DNA of 24,905 nt from a virus, in the IMG/VR virus record IMGVR_UViG_3300036814_000054, positions 1 through 24,905 of that record; one strand, 5' to 3'. This document shows positions 1 to 7,742 of this stretch, in pieces. The position numbers and the translations under genes were made by a program. Each line of letters begins with the position of its first letter. Positions within the stretch are counted from its first letter, which is position 1. Below the pieces are notes generated by a model. That model searched no databases. It saw nothing but the letters and a program-made list of their open reading frames with translations, and was not told the DNA's origin.

Positions 1-1109
1 CTCATATAGATGAATATAAAGAGTTCCCAGAACCCAGTGTTCTGACAGAGAACTTCCCTAAGTTGCGGGTTGAAGCGGTTACCACTAACTTCGATTATGC
101 TCAAGATGAGTTTAAGAAGCAGGTTTTGTTTAGGGAAATCGTAAATTCATTCAGTTCAAATAAGGCTGTGTTGCAAGATAATCCTAAAGCCGCTTTGAGT
201 GCAATTACTCAATCTCTTGCGGATGTTGAGGTTACCTATGATGAGGATGTATCGTATTACGATACCGGTGACTCAGATAGATTCACAGAGTGGCAAGCCC
301 GTAATAAGAAACGAGAGATGGGGGATGGTATGATTGGGATACGTACCCCCTTTAGAACTATCAACAGCACAGGAATGGGTTGGCAGGAAGGGGACTTGAT
401 ATCTGCTTTTGCCCGCCCTACCGTTGGTAAGACTTGGTTATGTGTAAAGGTTGCAGCGGAAGCTATACTGGATAACCGTAGGGTACTGTTGGTATCCACC
501 GAAATGACAAAACGTTCTATAGAGATGCGTATGGATGTCATACTTGCTAACATGATGGGGTACAAGTTATCCCATAGAGCTATACGATCTGGTCAACCTA
601 TAGATGAAACTGTGTATAAGAAGTTTCTTTCGGAAACAAGCGCCAATAAACTGCTAGTGTGTGATCACATTAATGGTGAAGATAGCATATCTTTGCCCAG
701 TATCGCAGGGTTGATACGTAAATACTCACCTGACCTTACCGTTATAGATGGGGTATACTTAGTATCCACATCAGATTCACGAAAGGCGGCATGGGAACAA
801 AGCCATAGCTTATTCTACGGGCTAAAGAATTTTGCGTTATCGCAGAATAATGCTATAATGGTTTCAACACAGGCTACAAGGGATGCGTCAAACATGTTTG
901 CGCCCCCCAGAGCAGATCAGGTCGCATTTGGTGATGCCCTTATCCGAGCTTCTGATGTTGCCCTGTCAATGTGCATGGTAGAAGACGTTGACAGTCAAAG
1001 GGAAATACAATTTCAGAAGTATAGGGATGGGGATTTGCCGGTTGATAACTGCACCTTTACTTGGAATGTGGATAGTGGACAAGTCGAAGAGTTCGATATA
1101 GGACTATAG
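1..1109 (+). CDS. Replicative DNA helicase, DnaB/RecA-fold (5' end cut off)
   Basis: The reading frame is open from position 3 (first full codon CAT) to the TAG at 1107-1109, so the gene starts before the window; a TTG at 63 is only an internal possibility. The visible 368 codons cover the C-terminal ATPase domain of a DnaB-type hexameric helicase. A Walker A loop of the form ARPTVGKT lies near 411-434, in the DnaB style 'ARPxxGKT'. A Walker B strand (LTVIDG) lies near 733-750, and a late KYRDGDLP segment matches the 'KxRxG' arginine-finger region near the end of DnaB proteins. It would unwind DNA 5'-3' ahead of the polymerase encoded downstream, working with the separate primase at 1320. The N-terminal primase-interaction domain cannot be judged here. 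The ATPase assignment is firm; a circadian KaiC/RadA-like relative is a less likely alternative. Confidence 0.85.
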   Translation, partial: HIDEYKEFPEPSVLTENFPKLRVEAVTTNFDYAQDEFKKQVLFREIVNSFSSNKAVLQDNPKAALSAITQSLADVEVTYDEDVSYYDTGDSDRFTEWQARNKKREMGDGMIGIRTPFRTINSTGMGWQEGDLISAFARPTVGKTWLCVKVAAEAILDNRRVLLVSTEMTKRSIEMRMDVILANMMGYKLSHRAIRSGQPIDETVYKKFLSETSANKLLVCDHINGEDSISLPSIAGLIRKYSPDLTVIDGVYLVSTSDSRKAAWEQSHSLFYGLKNFALSQNNAIMVSTQATRDASNMFAPPRADQVAFGDALIRASDVALSMCMVEDVDSQREIQFQKYRDGDLPVDNCTFTWNVDSGQVEEFDIGL

Positions 1110-1119
1110 GAGGTCTATA

Positions 1120-1320
1120 ATGGGATTACTTGGTTGGTTTAAAGATGATGAGGACAGCATAGTTGTGAAAACTGGGCGTAGTAAAGGGCCGGGGAAACCT
1201 TTGGTCTCTATTACAGTCGGAGATATCCGTAACGGGTCTGTCTCTGACTCCAGTGGGTACGAAAATGAAGTTGTTCTATTCGTTAGAGCAAACAAAGCAG
1301 ACCGTAAAGCGAAGGCGTAA
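1120..1320 (+). CDS. Hypothetical small protein (66 aa) between helicase and primase
   Basis: I do not recognise this protein. It begins at ATG 1120 behind a perfect AGGAGGT at 1108-1114, which overlaps the helicase stop codon. It ends in a TAA whose last A is the first base of the primase ATG, so translation of the two is probably coupled. The N-terminus is short and hydrophobic/aromatic (MGLLGWF) followed by DDED; the middle is beta-prone, and the C-terminus is basic (KADRKAKA). No cysteine, signal peptide or clear membrane span is present. Position suggests an accessory replication role, but that rests on context alone. Confidence 0.7.
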   Translation: MGLLGWFKDDEDSIVVKTGRSKGPGKPLVSITVGDIRNGSVSDSSGYENEVVLFVRANKADRKAKA

Positions 1321-2180
1321 TGTTTGATTGGGCATCGGTGTTATTAGAAGCAGGTATTTCGGTACCTGCTGGTGAAGAACAGTTCAATATTCTTTGCCCG
1401 TTTCACTATGACCAGCATACTTCATGCTCCATAAACACTAGTAAAGGTGTATGGATTTGTTTTCGGGGGTGTGGGCAGGGTAGCCTAAGAGGTTTCGTTC
1501 AAGAGTACTTGAATCTTTCTTCGGGGCAGCTATCTCAGTTCTTAGGAGATCATAGTGTATCAGTTGGTACAGATTTCTTCGATGAAATTGAGGTAGAACC
1601 CACCCACCTACCGGAAGTGGACTTCCCGTTCAACCAAAAGTTTGTACCTGATTGGATTTTCAGCAGGGGTTTCGATAAACAAACGTTGAAGAAATGGGGT
1701 GCTGGGATAACGGCGGAGAATGGGTTAGCGATACCCATTAAGGATTTAAATAACGTTGATGTAGGTTGGGTAATACGTCGTGAGAGCGGGTTTCCAAAAT
1801 ACCTGTACCCACGAAACTTTAAGAAATCTAGAGTTTTATTCGGCGGTGGTCTAATAAAGCCTTCAAAATTACTATGTATTGTTGAAGGGCCGCTTGACGC
1901 AATGTGGTTAAATCAGTTAGGATATAGCGCAGTGGCTATTTTAGGCATGTCTATATCGAAAAAGCAGGTAGAGTTGGTACAAGAGTTGCCGGTGGATGAG
2001 GTGGTATTATGTCTTGATAATGATGAGGCTGGGCAGATAGGTAAGGAGAAAGCCTTGACATATCTGGGGCAGTCAGTTAGAATAGCATATGTTGATATTC
2101 CTTTGCAATATAAGGATGTTCAAGATATTCGAGATAAACAAGTGATTGATAAAATAATCCAAGACCGGGAATACTGGTAG
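1320..2180 (+). CDS. DNA primase, CHC2 zinc finger plus Toprim (short phage type)
   Basis: This protein would synthesise RNA primers for lagging-strand replication. An N-terminal zinc-binding module has Cys26-x2-His29 and then Cys47-x3-Cys51, followed by GQGS; the CHC2 family normally has C-x2-C in the second half, so the spacing is one residue longer. The Toprim catalytic core follows: Glu189 in VEGPLDA and the acidic pair Asp233/Asp235 in LDNDEAG are the expected metal ligands. At 286 aa it is about half the length of bacterial DnaG and lacks the C-terminal helicase-binding domain. It resembles the primase half of T7 gp4, with the helicase supplied as a separate gene just upstream. The start ATG overlaps the previous stop by one base. 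Confidence 0.92.
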   Translation: MFDWASVLLEAGISVPAGEEQFNILCPFHYDQHTSCSINTSKGVWICFRGCGQGSLRGFVQEYLNLSSGQLSQFLGDHSVSVGTDFFDEIEVEPTHLPEVDFPFNQKFVPDWIFSRGFDKQTLKKWGAGITAENGLAIPIKDLNNVDVGWVIRRESGFPKYLYPRNFKKSRVLFGGGLIKPSKLLCIVEGPLDAMWLNQLGYSAVAILGMSISKKQVELVQELPVDEVVLCLDNDEAGQIGKEKALTYLGQSVRIAYVDIPLQYKDVQDIRDKQVIDKIIQDREYW

Positions 2181-2190
2181 GAGGATAAGC

Positions 2191-2904
2191 ATGAGTGGGA
2201 TAAAGGCTATACAGGAGCGAGCAAGTTCAACAGCTTCAGAGCGATCTAATTCAGGGGGTCTCCGGAAAGAAATGTGGTTGCGAGATGGTGACCAAGCATT
2301 TATCATTTCGGTTGCTACCGGAGACGATGATGATCCGTTCTTGGACGAATATTGGATGCATACATTTAGGGATGAGAACACATACAAAAGTGTGATATCT
2401 GGGCCAGATGGCCCTCTAGGGGTAGTTCCATCAGATAGTAAGCCTCAACACAGGTTTGCTTTCTGGACATACGTTACAGAAGTATTCCATCCCGAGCGTA
2501 AGATAGATTCGTGGGAAGCGATTACAGGCCCATCGGGTAAGACAGTATACAAAGAGGTCGTCAACGACTTCCGTATATTACCTCTAACCTTCGGTCGTGG
2601 TAACTACATCTGGAATCAGTTGGTAGACGTTTACAATGACTGGGGCCATTTGGGCAAAGGTGTTGTGAGGGTTCGGCGTACAGGTGCAGGATTGGATACT
2701 ACCTATACGATAACTGCAACCACTAAGGAAGATGAGATACCTGAAGCTAGGTACAACACTATTGGAGACCTTCAATCTGTAAAGGATTACATGATGGAAA
2801 CGTATAGTGAGTCCAGTACCCCGTCAGCAGAAGCTGCTACGGGTATACCTGAGACAGCTAAGGCGTTAGCTTCAGATGACGACGATGAAGAACTGCCCTT
2901 CTAG
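2191..2904 (+). CDS. Probable single-stranded DNA-binding protein (gp32-like, acidic tail)
   Basis: This 237-aa protein starts at ATG 2191 behind AGGAGG at 2179-2184. Two features suggest a phage ssDNA-binding protein. An early MWLRDGDQAF segment (residues 28-37) resembles the 'lWlkDGd.a' entry of gp32-like OB-fold proteins. The extreme C-terminus DDDDEELPF is a typical SSB-type acidic tip ending in a Phe, used to recruit polymerases, helicases and recombinases. It sits between primase and polymerase, where SSB genes are common. The canonical gp32 zinc cysteines are not seen. The assignment is inferred from composition, tail and context, not from a strong domain signature; it ends one base into the polymerase GTG. 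Confidence 0.6.
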   Translation: MSGIKAIQERASSTASERSNSGGLRKEMWLRDGDQAFIISVATGDDDDPFLDEYWMHTFRDENTYKSVISGPDGPLGVVPSDSKPQHRFAFWTYVTEVFHPERKIDSWEAITGPSGKTVYKEVVNDFRILPLTFGRGNYIWNQLVDVYNDWGHLGKGVVRVRRTGAGLDTTYTITATTKEDEIPEARYNTIGDLQSVKDYMMETYSESSTPSAEAATGIPETAKALASDDDDEELPF

Positions 2905-4877
2905 TGTTAGTGCTAACCGGGCAACAATTCGATTCGGCTGTTGCTACCCTCGGTAATTACGAGGATTGGGCGGTAGATTGTGAAACAAATGGTCTGGACG
3001 CATACTCTCGGCACCAATTATGTGGGGTTGGGGTGGCGGTTCCAGACCATACGTTTTATTTTCCGTTCAGGCACCAAAGTTTAGGGGGTAACCTCGACCC
3101 GAAGTACCTATCTCCTCTTTTTGACGAGTTAAACAAGGTAAAACGTGTTATAGCATACAATTTGAAGTTCGATGTACCCTTTTTGGAGCAGGAGGGGTTC
3201 CGTGTGGACGGCAAGCAGCTAATTGATGTGATTGTGATGGCTAGGTTGACTGAATCGAGCATTGTAAACGGTTTATCCCTAACGGAGACCATTTCTAGGC
3301 GTTTTGGCCCCAATAATGCCGCTTATGACAAAGAAACTAAGCAAACATTGGTGAAGAACAAGTGGAATCGGGATTTTTCCATGTGCCCAACCGAAATTTT
3401 GGGGCCTTACTGCGAAAAGGACGCTTACTGGACACTAAAGTTGTATGAAGACTCGTTGGAGAAGATAAAGAAGAGTAATCAAGAGGGTGTGTGGCAGATG
3501 CAGGTAGATTTAACAAAAGTTTTGTTAAATATGGAGCGTGAAGGCATGCGGATAGACCAGAAGTACGCTTTATCGACATTGGATAAGCTTAGCACCCGTA
3601 GTGCAGACATCCAACATCGTATAGAAACTCTTGCGGGGCAGGTATTTAATATATCCAGTCCCCAACAAGTCGGTTCGTACTTTAATTCAGTGGGTATACA
3701 TTCTCCTATGAAAACTGCATCAGGAGCAGAGGCTTGGAATGAGGGGGCGTTAGTCCAGATAAATCACCCTGTAGCGGGCCTAATACGGCAGCACAGGACG
3801 TTGGCGAAGTTAAAGTCCACATACATCGAACCGTACCTTGAAACGCCTGTGATGCATACCACCTTTGCTAACTGGGGAACTGTTACGGGGCGGTTAGCCT
3901 CACGCAGTCCTAACCTTCAAAACATCCCACGTAACCATTATAAACTTTATGATGTCGATTTTACACCAGAGGAACTCCTAGATGTCAGGGAACGGGTGGG
4001 GGCGACTATAGCTTCCAAGGGTGGTAATGCTTTAGATAGTAAGAAACTAAGTGATGAAGTTATCAAGTCGTGGGGGTTTATAGGCGATGAATCTCTTGAC
4101 AAGTCGAACCCCGGACAAGTTTCTATTCGTAGGTTGTTTATCCCGAGAGACAATCATTACTTAGTGTCTTACGATTACTCTCAAATGGAAGTTAGGATGT
4201 TTATGTATTACATAAATAACCCAGCTATGTTAGAACTTATGAGACGGGGGGATGTAGATTTTCACGGAGAAGCTGCAAAGCTGGCTTTCAAAGTAGAAGA
4301 AGATAGCCCGGACTTTAAATTCTACAGGCAACTCGCTAAGACGATTACGTTCGGAGTGATCTATGGGATTGGTAAAGATAAGTTAGCCCAACAGTTGAAG
4401 ACTACCCCTAAGGAAGCGGCGAGATATAAGAAAGAATACTTTGCAAACATATCAGGGTCAAAGAAATTCTTTGATACCGTGGTTAGAATGATCGAACGCC
4501 GTGGGTGGGTTCAAAATAAGTTTGGCAGGATTTACAAAGTACCCTCAGATAAGGGGTACAAAGCTGTCAACTATCTCATACAGGGAACCAGTGCTGACTT
4601 ACTAAGTGAGCGTATGATTGTAGTTTCGAAATATTTAGAGGATAAGAAAAGCACTATGTTGTTACAGGTACACGATGAGATTATTTGTGAGATACACAAA
4701 GATGAGGCGTATGAGGTTGTTCCCGCAATTAAAGAATTGTTAGAGATAAATTCATTAAATATACCTTTGCAAGTAGATGTGGAAGTATGTGAGCCTTCTT
4801 GGGCAACTAAGAAGGATTTTGTATTGACGGAGACACCTAAACCTGATACAATTAGTAGTTACATAGATTGGGATTAA
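2904..4877 (+). CDS. polA: DNA polymerase I-like (family A) with 3'-5' exonuclease
   Basis: This is the replicative polymerase of the phage (657 aa). The proofreading domain is intact: Exo I Asp25-x-Glu27, Exo II Asn86...Asp90 (NLKFD) and Exo III Tyr169...Asp173 (YCEKD). The polymerase domain has motif A with catalytic Asp424 (DYSQMEVR), motif B Arg475...Lys479...Phe483 (RQLAKTITFGVIYG) and motif C His590-Asp591-Glu592 (QVHDE). Phe483 corresponds to E. coli Phe762, the residue that sets ddNTP discrimination. About 60 extra residues lie between NLQNIPR and IRRLFIP, where Pol I has about a dozen. No N-terminal 5' nuclease domain is present. The start is GTG at 2904, overlapping the upstream stop; a GTG at 2910 is an alternative. 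No strong Shine-Dalgarno is visible, so coupling is likely. Confidence 0.96.
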   Translation: MLVLTGQQFDSAVATLGNYEDWAVDCETNGLDAYSRHQLCGVGVAVPDHTFYFPFRHQSLGGNLDPKYLSPLFDELNKVKRVIAYNLKFDVPFLEQEGFRVDGKQLIDVIVMARLTESSIVNGLSLTETISRRFGPNNAAYDKETKQTLVKNKWNRDFSMCPTEILGPYCEKDAYWTLKLYEDSLEKIKKSNQEGVWQMQVDLTKVLLNMEREGMRIDQKYALSTLDKLSTRSADIQHRIETLAGQVFNISSPQQVGSYFNSVGIHSPMKTASGAEAWNEGALVQINHPVAGLIRQHRTLAKLKSTYIEPYLETPVMHTTFANWGTVTGRLASRSPNLQNIPRNHYKLYDVDFTPEELLDVRERVGATIASKGGNALDSKKLSDEVIKSWGFIGDESLDKSNPGQVSIRRLFIPRDNHYLVSYDYSQMEVRMFMYYINNPAMLELMRRGDVDFHGEAAKLAFKVEEDSPDFKFYRQLAKTITFGVIYGIGKDKLAQQLKTTPKEAARYKKEYFANISGSKKFFDTVVRMIERRGWVQNKFGRIYKVPSDKGYKAVNYLIQGTSADLLSERMIVVSKYLEDKKSTMLLQVHDEIICEIHKDEAYEVVPAIKELLEINSLNIPLQVDVEVCEPSWATKKDFVLTETPKPDTISSYIDWD

Positions 4878-4887
4878 GGAGAATCTA

Positions 4888-5097
4888 ATGGCGAAAGTAT
4901 CGCAAGAACTGTCCTTTACTGTAAATTTAGGAAACTATAATTCAGCAAAGGCGACGGTCGGTATTTATGATCTTGATACCGACCACGATATAGAAGAGCA
5001 AATTGAGTCTGCGAAACAAGCTTTAGGAAAGGCTTTTGTTAAACTATATAAATTGGCTGATGCGGAAGTAGAGAAGATTTTAAAGGATGCTGGGTAA
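4888..5097 (+). CDS. Hypothetical small protein (69 aa) with NLGNYxS motif
   Basis: No function can be assigned. It starts at ATG 4888 after AAGGAG (4876-4881) that overlaps the polymerase stop. The first half (residues 7-26) is beta-prone and contains NLGNYNSAKATVGI; short proteins with an NLGNY-type strand occur in other phages without assigned function, a recollection I could not check. The second half (about 34-67) is an amphipathic helix ending in KILKDAG. It is compact, soluble and cysteine-free. The stop TAA overlaps the next ATG by one base, placing it in one translational unit with the MazG-like and RecA-like genes. Confidence 0.65.
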   Translation: MAKVSQELSFTVNLGNYNSAKATVGIYDLDTDHDIEEQIESAKQALGKAFVKLYKLADAEVEKILKDAG

Positions 5098-5360
5098 TGA
5101 ATGAACTAACACGAGCTAAGATTCTTGAAGCTGTTTTGTCTGAACGAGAGAGACAGGACAATCGGTGGGGAGATCAGACACATAATACAGATTTACAGTG
5201 GATGTCAATTTTAACTGAAGAAATTGGTGAGGTTGCTAAGGATGTGAATGACCAGCGTATAGCCGGTATGTTTGAGGAGCTTATCCAATGCGCTGCGGTT
5301 TGTTTTGCGTGGTCAGAAGCCTATATCAATAGGGGTGAGTTAAAAGATGACAGCGAGTAA
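5097..5360 (+). CDS. MazG-like nucleotide pyrophosphohydrolase-superfamily protein
   Basis: This 87-aa all-helical protein resembles the MazG/all-alpha NTP pyrophosphatase superfamily, whose members hydrolyse (d)NTPs to monophosphates and pyrophosphate. The core is WMSILTEEIGEVAKDV (E-E-x-x-E metal-binding helix, residues 35-50), followed by a second acidic helix with FEELIQCAAVCFAW (59-72). The second helix has EELIQ rather than the classical ExxD, as in many small phage versions. The N-terminus SERERQDNRWGDQ is also typical of that phage subgroup. In phages such proteins are thought to clear unwanted nucleotides or to modulate (p)ppGpp signalling; the substrate here is unknown. It overlaps the preceding stop by one base and the RecA-like start by 14 nt. 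Confidence 0.7.
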   Translation: MNELTRAKILEAVLSERERQDNRWGDQTHNTDLQWMSILTEEIGEVAKDVNDQRIAGMFEELIQCAAVCFAWSEAYINRGELKDDSE

Positions 5361-6306
5361 CCTATTCAAAGACTTGTTAGACGATAAGACTTTAGGTTTG
5401 GTACCGGGAGATTCAGACGAATTTTCTTACGAGAAGATACCGTTCAACCTACCGCAATTGGACAGGATTACTAGCGGGGGGATACCGAAGAAGAAGTTCT
5501 CTTTATTTTTTGGTGGGTGGTCGTCAGGTAAGTCTTATCTTGCCAGTCAATTGTGCAAGTCTGTCCAAGCTCAAGGCGGGGTTTCGTTGTGGGTAGATAC
5601 AGAAATGTCTTGGGATGCTGTATGGATGGGTAAGTGTGGGCTAGATACGTCCAATGTGTTAATAAAACAAGCACCTACCGCAGAAGAAGCGTACAGGGCT
5701 ATGGAAGCTGGTCTAAAGGCGGGGGTTGATTTAGTTGTCCTAGATAGTGTAGCTGGTCTTATACCGGAGACAATTATGGATAACAAGGATTCTTTCGGGT
5801 ACAATCCTATAGCATGGCAAGCAAGATCATGGAACCAAGCATTGGTTAGATTGCTTCCGCTGTTGAAGCACGGTTCAGCTTTAGTTGTTATCAATCAGGT
5901 GAGAGGTTCTATGGGGCCGGTATCCGCTATTGAAACAATGCCGGGTGGTAAGGGACAACAATTCTTTGCTCATGCCGTAATGGAGACTCGTAGAGGGGCT
6001 TACATTAAAGAAAGGGATAAGCGTGTTGGGTTTATGATACAAGCCGCATTACTGAAAGATAAGTTTGGTGGGGAAAGATGGGAGCAAGTTGAGATACCAT
6101 TCCGTATTGAGGGGGGTATAGATACAAATGAAACCTTTTTGCGGGAAGCTTTGGAGAAAGGTATCATAACTAAACGGGGAGCGTGGTATTACTGCGATCA
6201 ATTCCCATCAGGTAAGTTACAGGGATTCGATAACTTGCGTGTCTTTGCTGCGGATTACCCAGATGAAATGAAGAAAATAATAGATGCCGTCGAAATTCTG
6301 GACTGA
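5347..6306 (+). CDS. RecA/UvsX-like recombinase
   Basis: This is a strand-exchange ATPase (319 aa) for homologous recombination and recombination-dependent replication. The RecA core is clear: Walker A GGWSSGKS at residues 56-63, probable catalytic Glu86 in VDTEMSW, Walker B LVVLD at 129-133, and a switch strand VVINQVRGSMG (180-190). A glycine-rich MPGGKGQQFF stretch (198-207) matches the RecA L2 loop region. The N-terminal helical domain is shorter than in bacterial RecA and the acidic C-terminal tail is absent, as in phage and archaeal RadB-like forms. The ATG at 5347 overlaps the MazG-like gene; a purine-rich GGGGTGAG lies just upstream. The downstream nuclease overlaps it by 23 nt, pointing to co-translation of recombination functions. 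Confidence 0.88.
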   Translation: MTASNLFKDLLDDKTLGLVPGDSDEFSYEKIPFNLPQLDRITSGGIPKKKFSLFFGGWSSGKSYLASQLCKSVQAQGGVSLWVDTEMSWDAVWMGKCGLDTSNVLIKQAPTAEEAYRAMEAGLKAGVDLVVLDSVAGLIPETIMDNKDSFGYNPIAWQARSWNQALVRLLPLLKHGSALVVINQVRGSMGPVSAIETMPGGKGQQFFAHAVMETRRGAYIKERDKRVGFMIQAALLKDKFGGERWEQVEIPFRIEGGIDTNETFLREALEKGIITKRGAWYYCDQFPSGKLQGFDNLRVFAADYPDEMKKIIDAVEILD

Positions 6307-6586
6307 TCAGGAGAAGCTTATACAGAAGTGCATAGAAGAAACTGGATTACAATACATATCCCAAGCTAGGTTTGGTACGTATGACGTAGACTTCTATCTG
6401 CCTGAGATAGAGGTGGTTGTGGAAGCGGATGGCCCTTTCGGTCATTTAGCTAAACGGGACGCAGAACGAGATGCTAAGTTAAGGGATATGGGAATAGAAG
6501 AGATTTGGCACTTTAGGGAAAATACGTTGAAAACTGTAAAGGAAAGATTATGTCAGGAATTAAACAGATTAGAACTCAGTCTTTAG
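6284..6586 (+). CDS. DUF559/Vsr-like endonuclease (PD-(D/E)XK fold)
   Basis: This 100-aa protein looks like a minimal nuclease of the DUF559/very-short-patch-repair-like group. Visible hallmarks are an acidic strand YDVDFYLP (Asp34/Asp36), the core VEADG (Glu47, Asp49), then His54, and the helix RDAERDAKLRDMG (58-70), which matches the family pattern 'H...rD..RD..L...G'. It ends with a strand IEEIWHF. Such proteins are thought to nick or cut DNA, but the target is unknown. It is embedded between recA (23-nt overlap) and the Cas4-like gene (37-nt overlap), so it probably belongs to the recombination module, not to a free-standing homing element. A non-catalytic role cannot be excluded. Confidence 0.75.
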   Translation: MPSKFWTDQEKLIQKCIEETGLQYISQARFGTYDVDFYLPEIEVVVEADGPFGHLAKRDAERDAKLRDMGIEEIWHFRENTLKTVKERLCQELNRLELSL

Positions 6587-7221
6587 GTATGGGGGAATTT
6601 GTATCTAAGGATAAATGGCTGATAAAACAGTTGGAAAGTACCATGGTCTCTGAGGGACGCCCTCCTAGAGCGGGTGTGTTTTATCCCTCAAGTTTAGGAA
6701 ACCCTTGCGACAGGTATCTTTACCTTTCTTACAAGGGTTTGATGCCAGCGTTGGACATCAAGCCTAAGTTACAGCGTATTTTCGATACAGGGGGTTCGTT
6801 TGAGGAGAGGGTGGAAATCTACTTAGAAAAAGCTGACATGCTGATAGGTCGGGAAGTAGTAGCTACGTGTGATGACCCCCCGCTTTCAGGAAGAATTGAC
6901 TTTATTATAAAAGACGGTACGGATAAAGGGGCTATCTTAGAGCTAAAAACAATAAATTCTGTAGGGTTTTCTAAGTTGAAGGGCCCAAAACCAGAACACC
7001 TAGTCCAAGTTCAGTTGTATTTAAACACAGCGGAACCGGAAAATGCTTATCTATTGTACGAGAACAAAGATACCCAAGACTTGAAATCCTTTAAAATATT
7101 ACATGACCCCCTTTCGTGGGAAGACTTGGTTAGTAGATGTTATAGAATTATGGATATGAAAGAAGCGCCTGTAAAATGTACTGGGATGTGGTATTGCAAT
7201 TGTAAGAAGGTGTTATTATGA
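6550..7221 (+). CDS. Cas4/RecB-like exonuclease with probable Fe-S cysteines
   Basis: This 223-aa protein belongs to the PD-(D/E)XK exonuclease group related to Cas4 and the RecB/AddB nuclease domain. The core is Asp117 (GRIDFII), Glu131-x-Lys133 (LELKT) and the QVQLY motif (residues 153-157). Four cysteines are placed as in Cas4 and AddB, which hold a 4Fe-4S cluster: Cys53 (NPCDR) before the core, and Cys210, Cys216 and Cys218 (KCTGMWYCNC) at the C-terminus. It would resect DNA ends to make ssDNA for the neighbouring RecA. No CRISPR array or other cas gene is present, so it is not a CRISPR locus. The ATG overlaps the DUF559 gene by 37 nt. Confidence 0.82.
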   Translation: MSGIKQIRTQSLGMGEFVSKDKWLIKQLESTMVSEGRPPRAGVFYPSSLGNPCDRYLYLSYKGLMPALDIKPKLQRIFDTGGSFEERVEIYLEKADMLIGREVVATCDDPPLSGRIDFIIKDGTDKGAILELKTINSVGFSKLKGPKPEHLVQVQLYLNTAEPENAYLLYENKDTQDLKSFKILHDPLSWEDLVSRCYRIMDMKEAPVKCTGMWYCNCKKVLL

Positions 7222-7742
7222 AAAAACGATGGTCGTATGAAGATGCCATATCTCAGGCTCAAGAGTACGTAGATAGTATTTCTGTGCCGGGATTTGCATT
7301 AAACGTGGAAAAGCCTCAAGAAGGTTTAAATTTCGCTGACGTTATGAAAGCTGATAATAAACAACTTGTAGATTACCTAGTTATGTATGGGGGTTCCAAG
7401 AGTCTCTTAGAACAACATGTAGCTGACTTAGAAGCTAGGCGTGGTGCGATGGAAGCCCAGTTTGAAGAAGGGTATAACATTGCAATCTTTCAGTTGAATC
7501 AGAGATATGAAGCTGAAGCAAAAAAGAAGCCTACTAGAGAGCAGATGCGGGGGGAAGTGCTTATGACTAACCCAGCACTGATGGATTTACGCAGAGATTG
7601 CATTGATGTAAATACGGCATACCAAAAAGTTTTGGGGGAGTTGAAGTTATACACTTCAGCTTATGCTACCGTTTCTAGAGTTGTGGCTATAAGAACTCAA
7701 GCGTATGAGGAGAAAACAGATGATCGAAGAGCTTTTAGCTAA
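7218..7742 (+). CDS. Hypothetical protein, helical (174 aa)
   Basis: I do not recognise this protein. Its ATG is fused to the upstream stop in an ATGA overlap, so it is co-translated with the Cas4-like nuclease. The chain is rich in helix-forming residues, with a likely coiled coil over residues 75-115 (SLLEQHVADLEARRGAMEAQ and onward) and another helical stretch at 130-165. It has a single cysteine, in RRDC, and no membrane span. Its place between Cas4-like and RuvC-like genes suggests a recombination accessory or nuclease partner; this is inference from context. Confidence 0.7.
   Translation: MKKRWSYEDAISQAQEYVDSISVPGFALNVEKPQEGLNFADVMKADNKQLVDYLVMYGGSKSLLEQHVADLEARRGAMEAQFEEGYNIAIFQLNQRYEAEAKKKPTREQMRGEVLMTNPALMDLRRDCIDVNTAYQKVLGELKLYTSAYATVSRVVAIRTQAYEEKTDDRRAFS
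7708..7712 (+). promoter_or_regulatory. Ribosome binding site deciding the 7720 start
   Basis: AGGAG lies 7 nt before ATG 7720, inside the end of the upstream gene. It favours this start over the in-frame ATG at 7705. Confidence 0.7.

Noticed and set aside
63-65. TTG at 63 as the real start of the helicase gene
   Set aside because: The frame is open to the left edge and encodes plausible helicase sequence (EYKEFPEPSVLTENFPKL), so the gene begins outside the window.
851-859. TGCTATAAT extended -10 promoter inside the helicase gene
   Set aside because: The upstream -35 region is poor, it lies in conserved coding sequence, and it lacks the GTATAATA form of the other sites.
2191-6567. Shared N-terminus MSGIK-I in the SSB-like and Cas4-like proteins
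   Set aside because: Only about six residues match and the rest is unrelated; too short to argue for a common recruitment tag.
6550-7221. A Cas4-like protein suggesting a CRISPR-Cas locus
   Set aside because: No repeat-spacer array and no other cas gene was seen in the window; neighbours are recombination genes.
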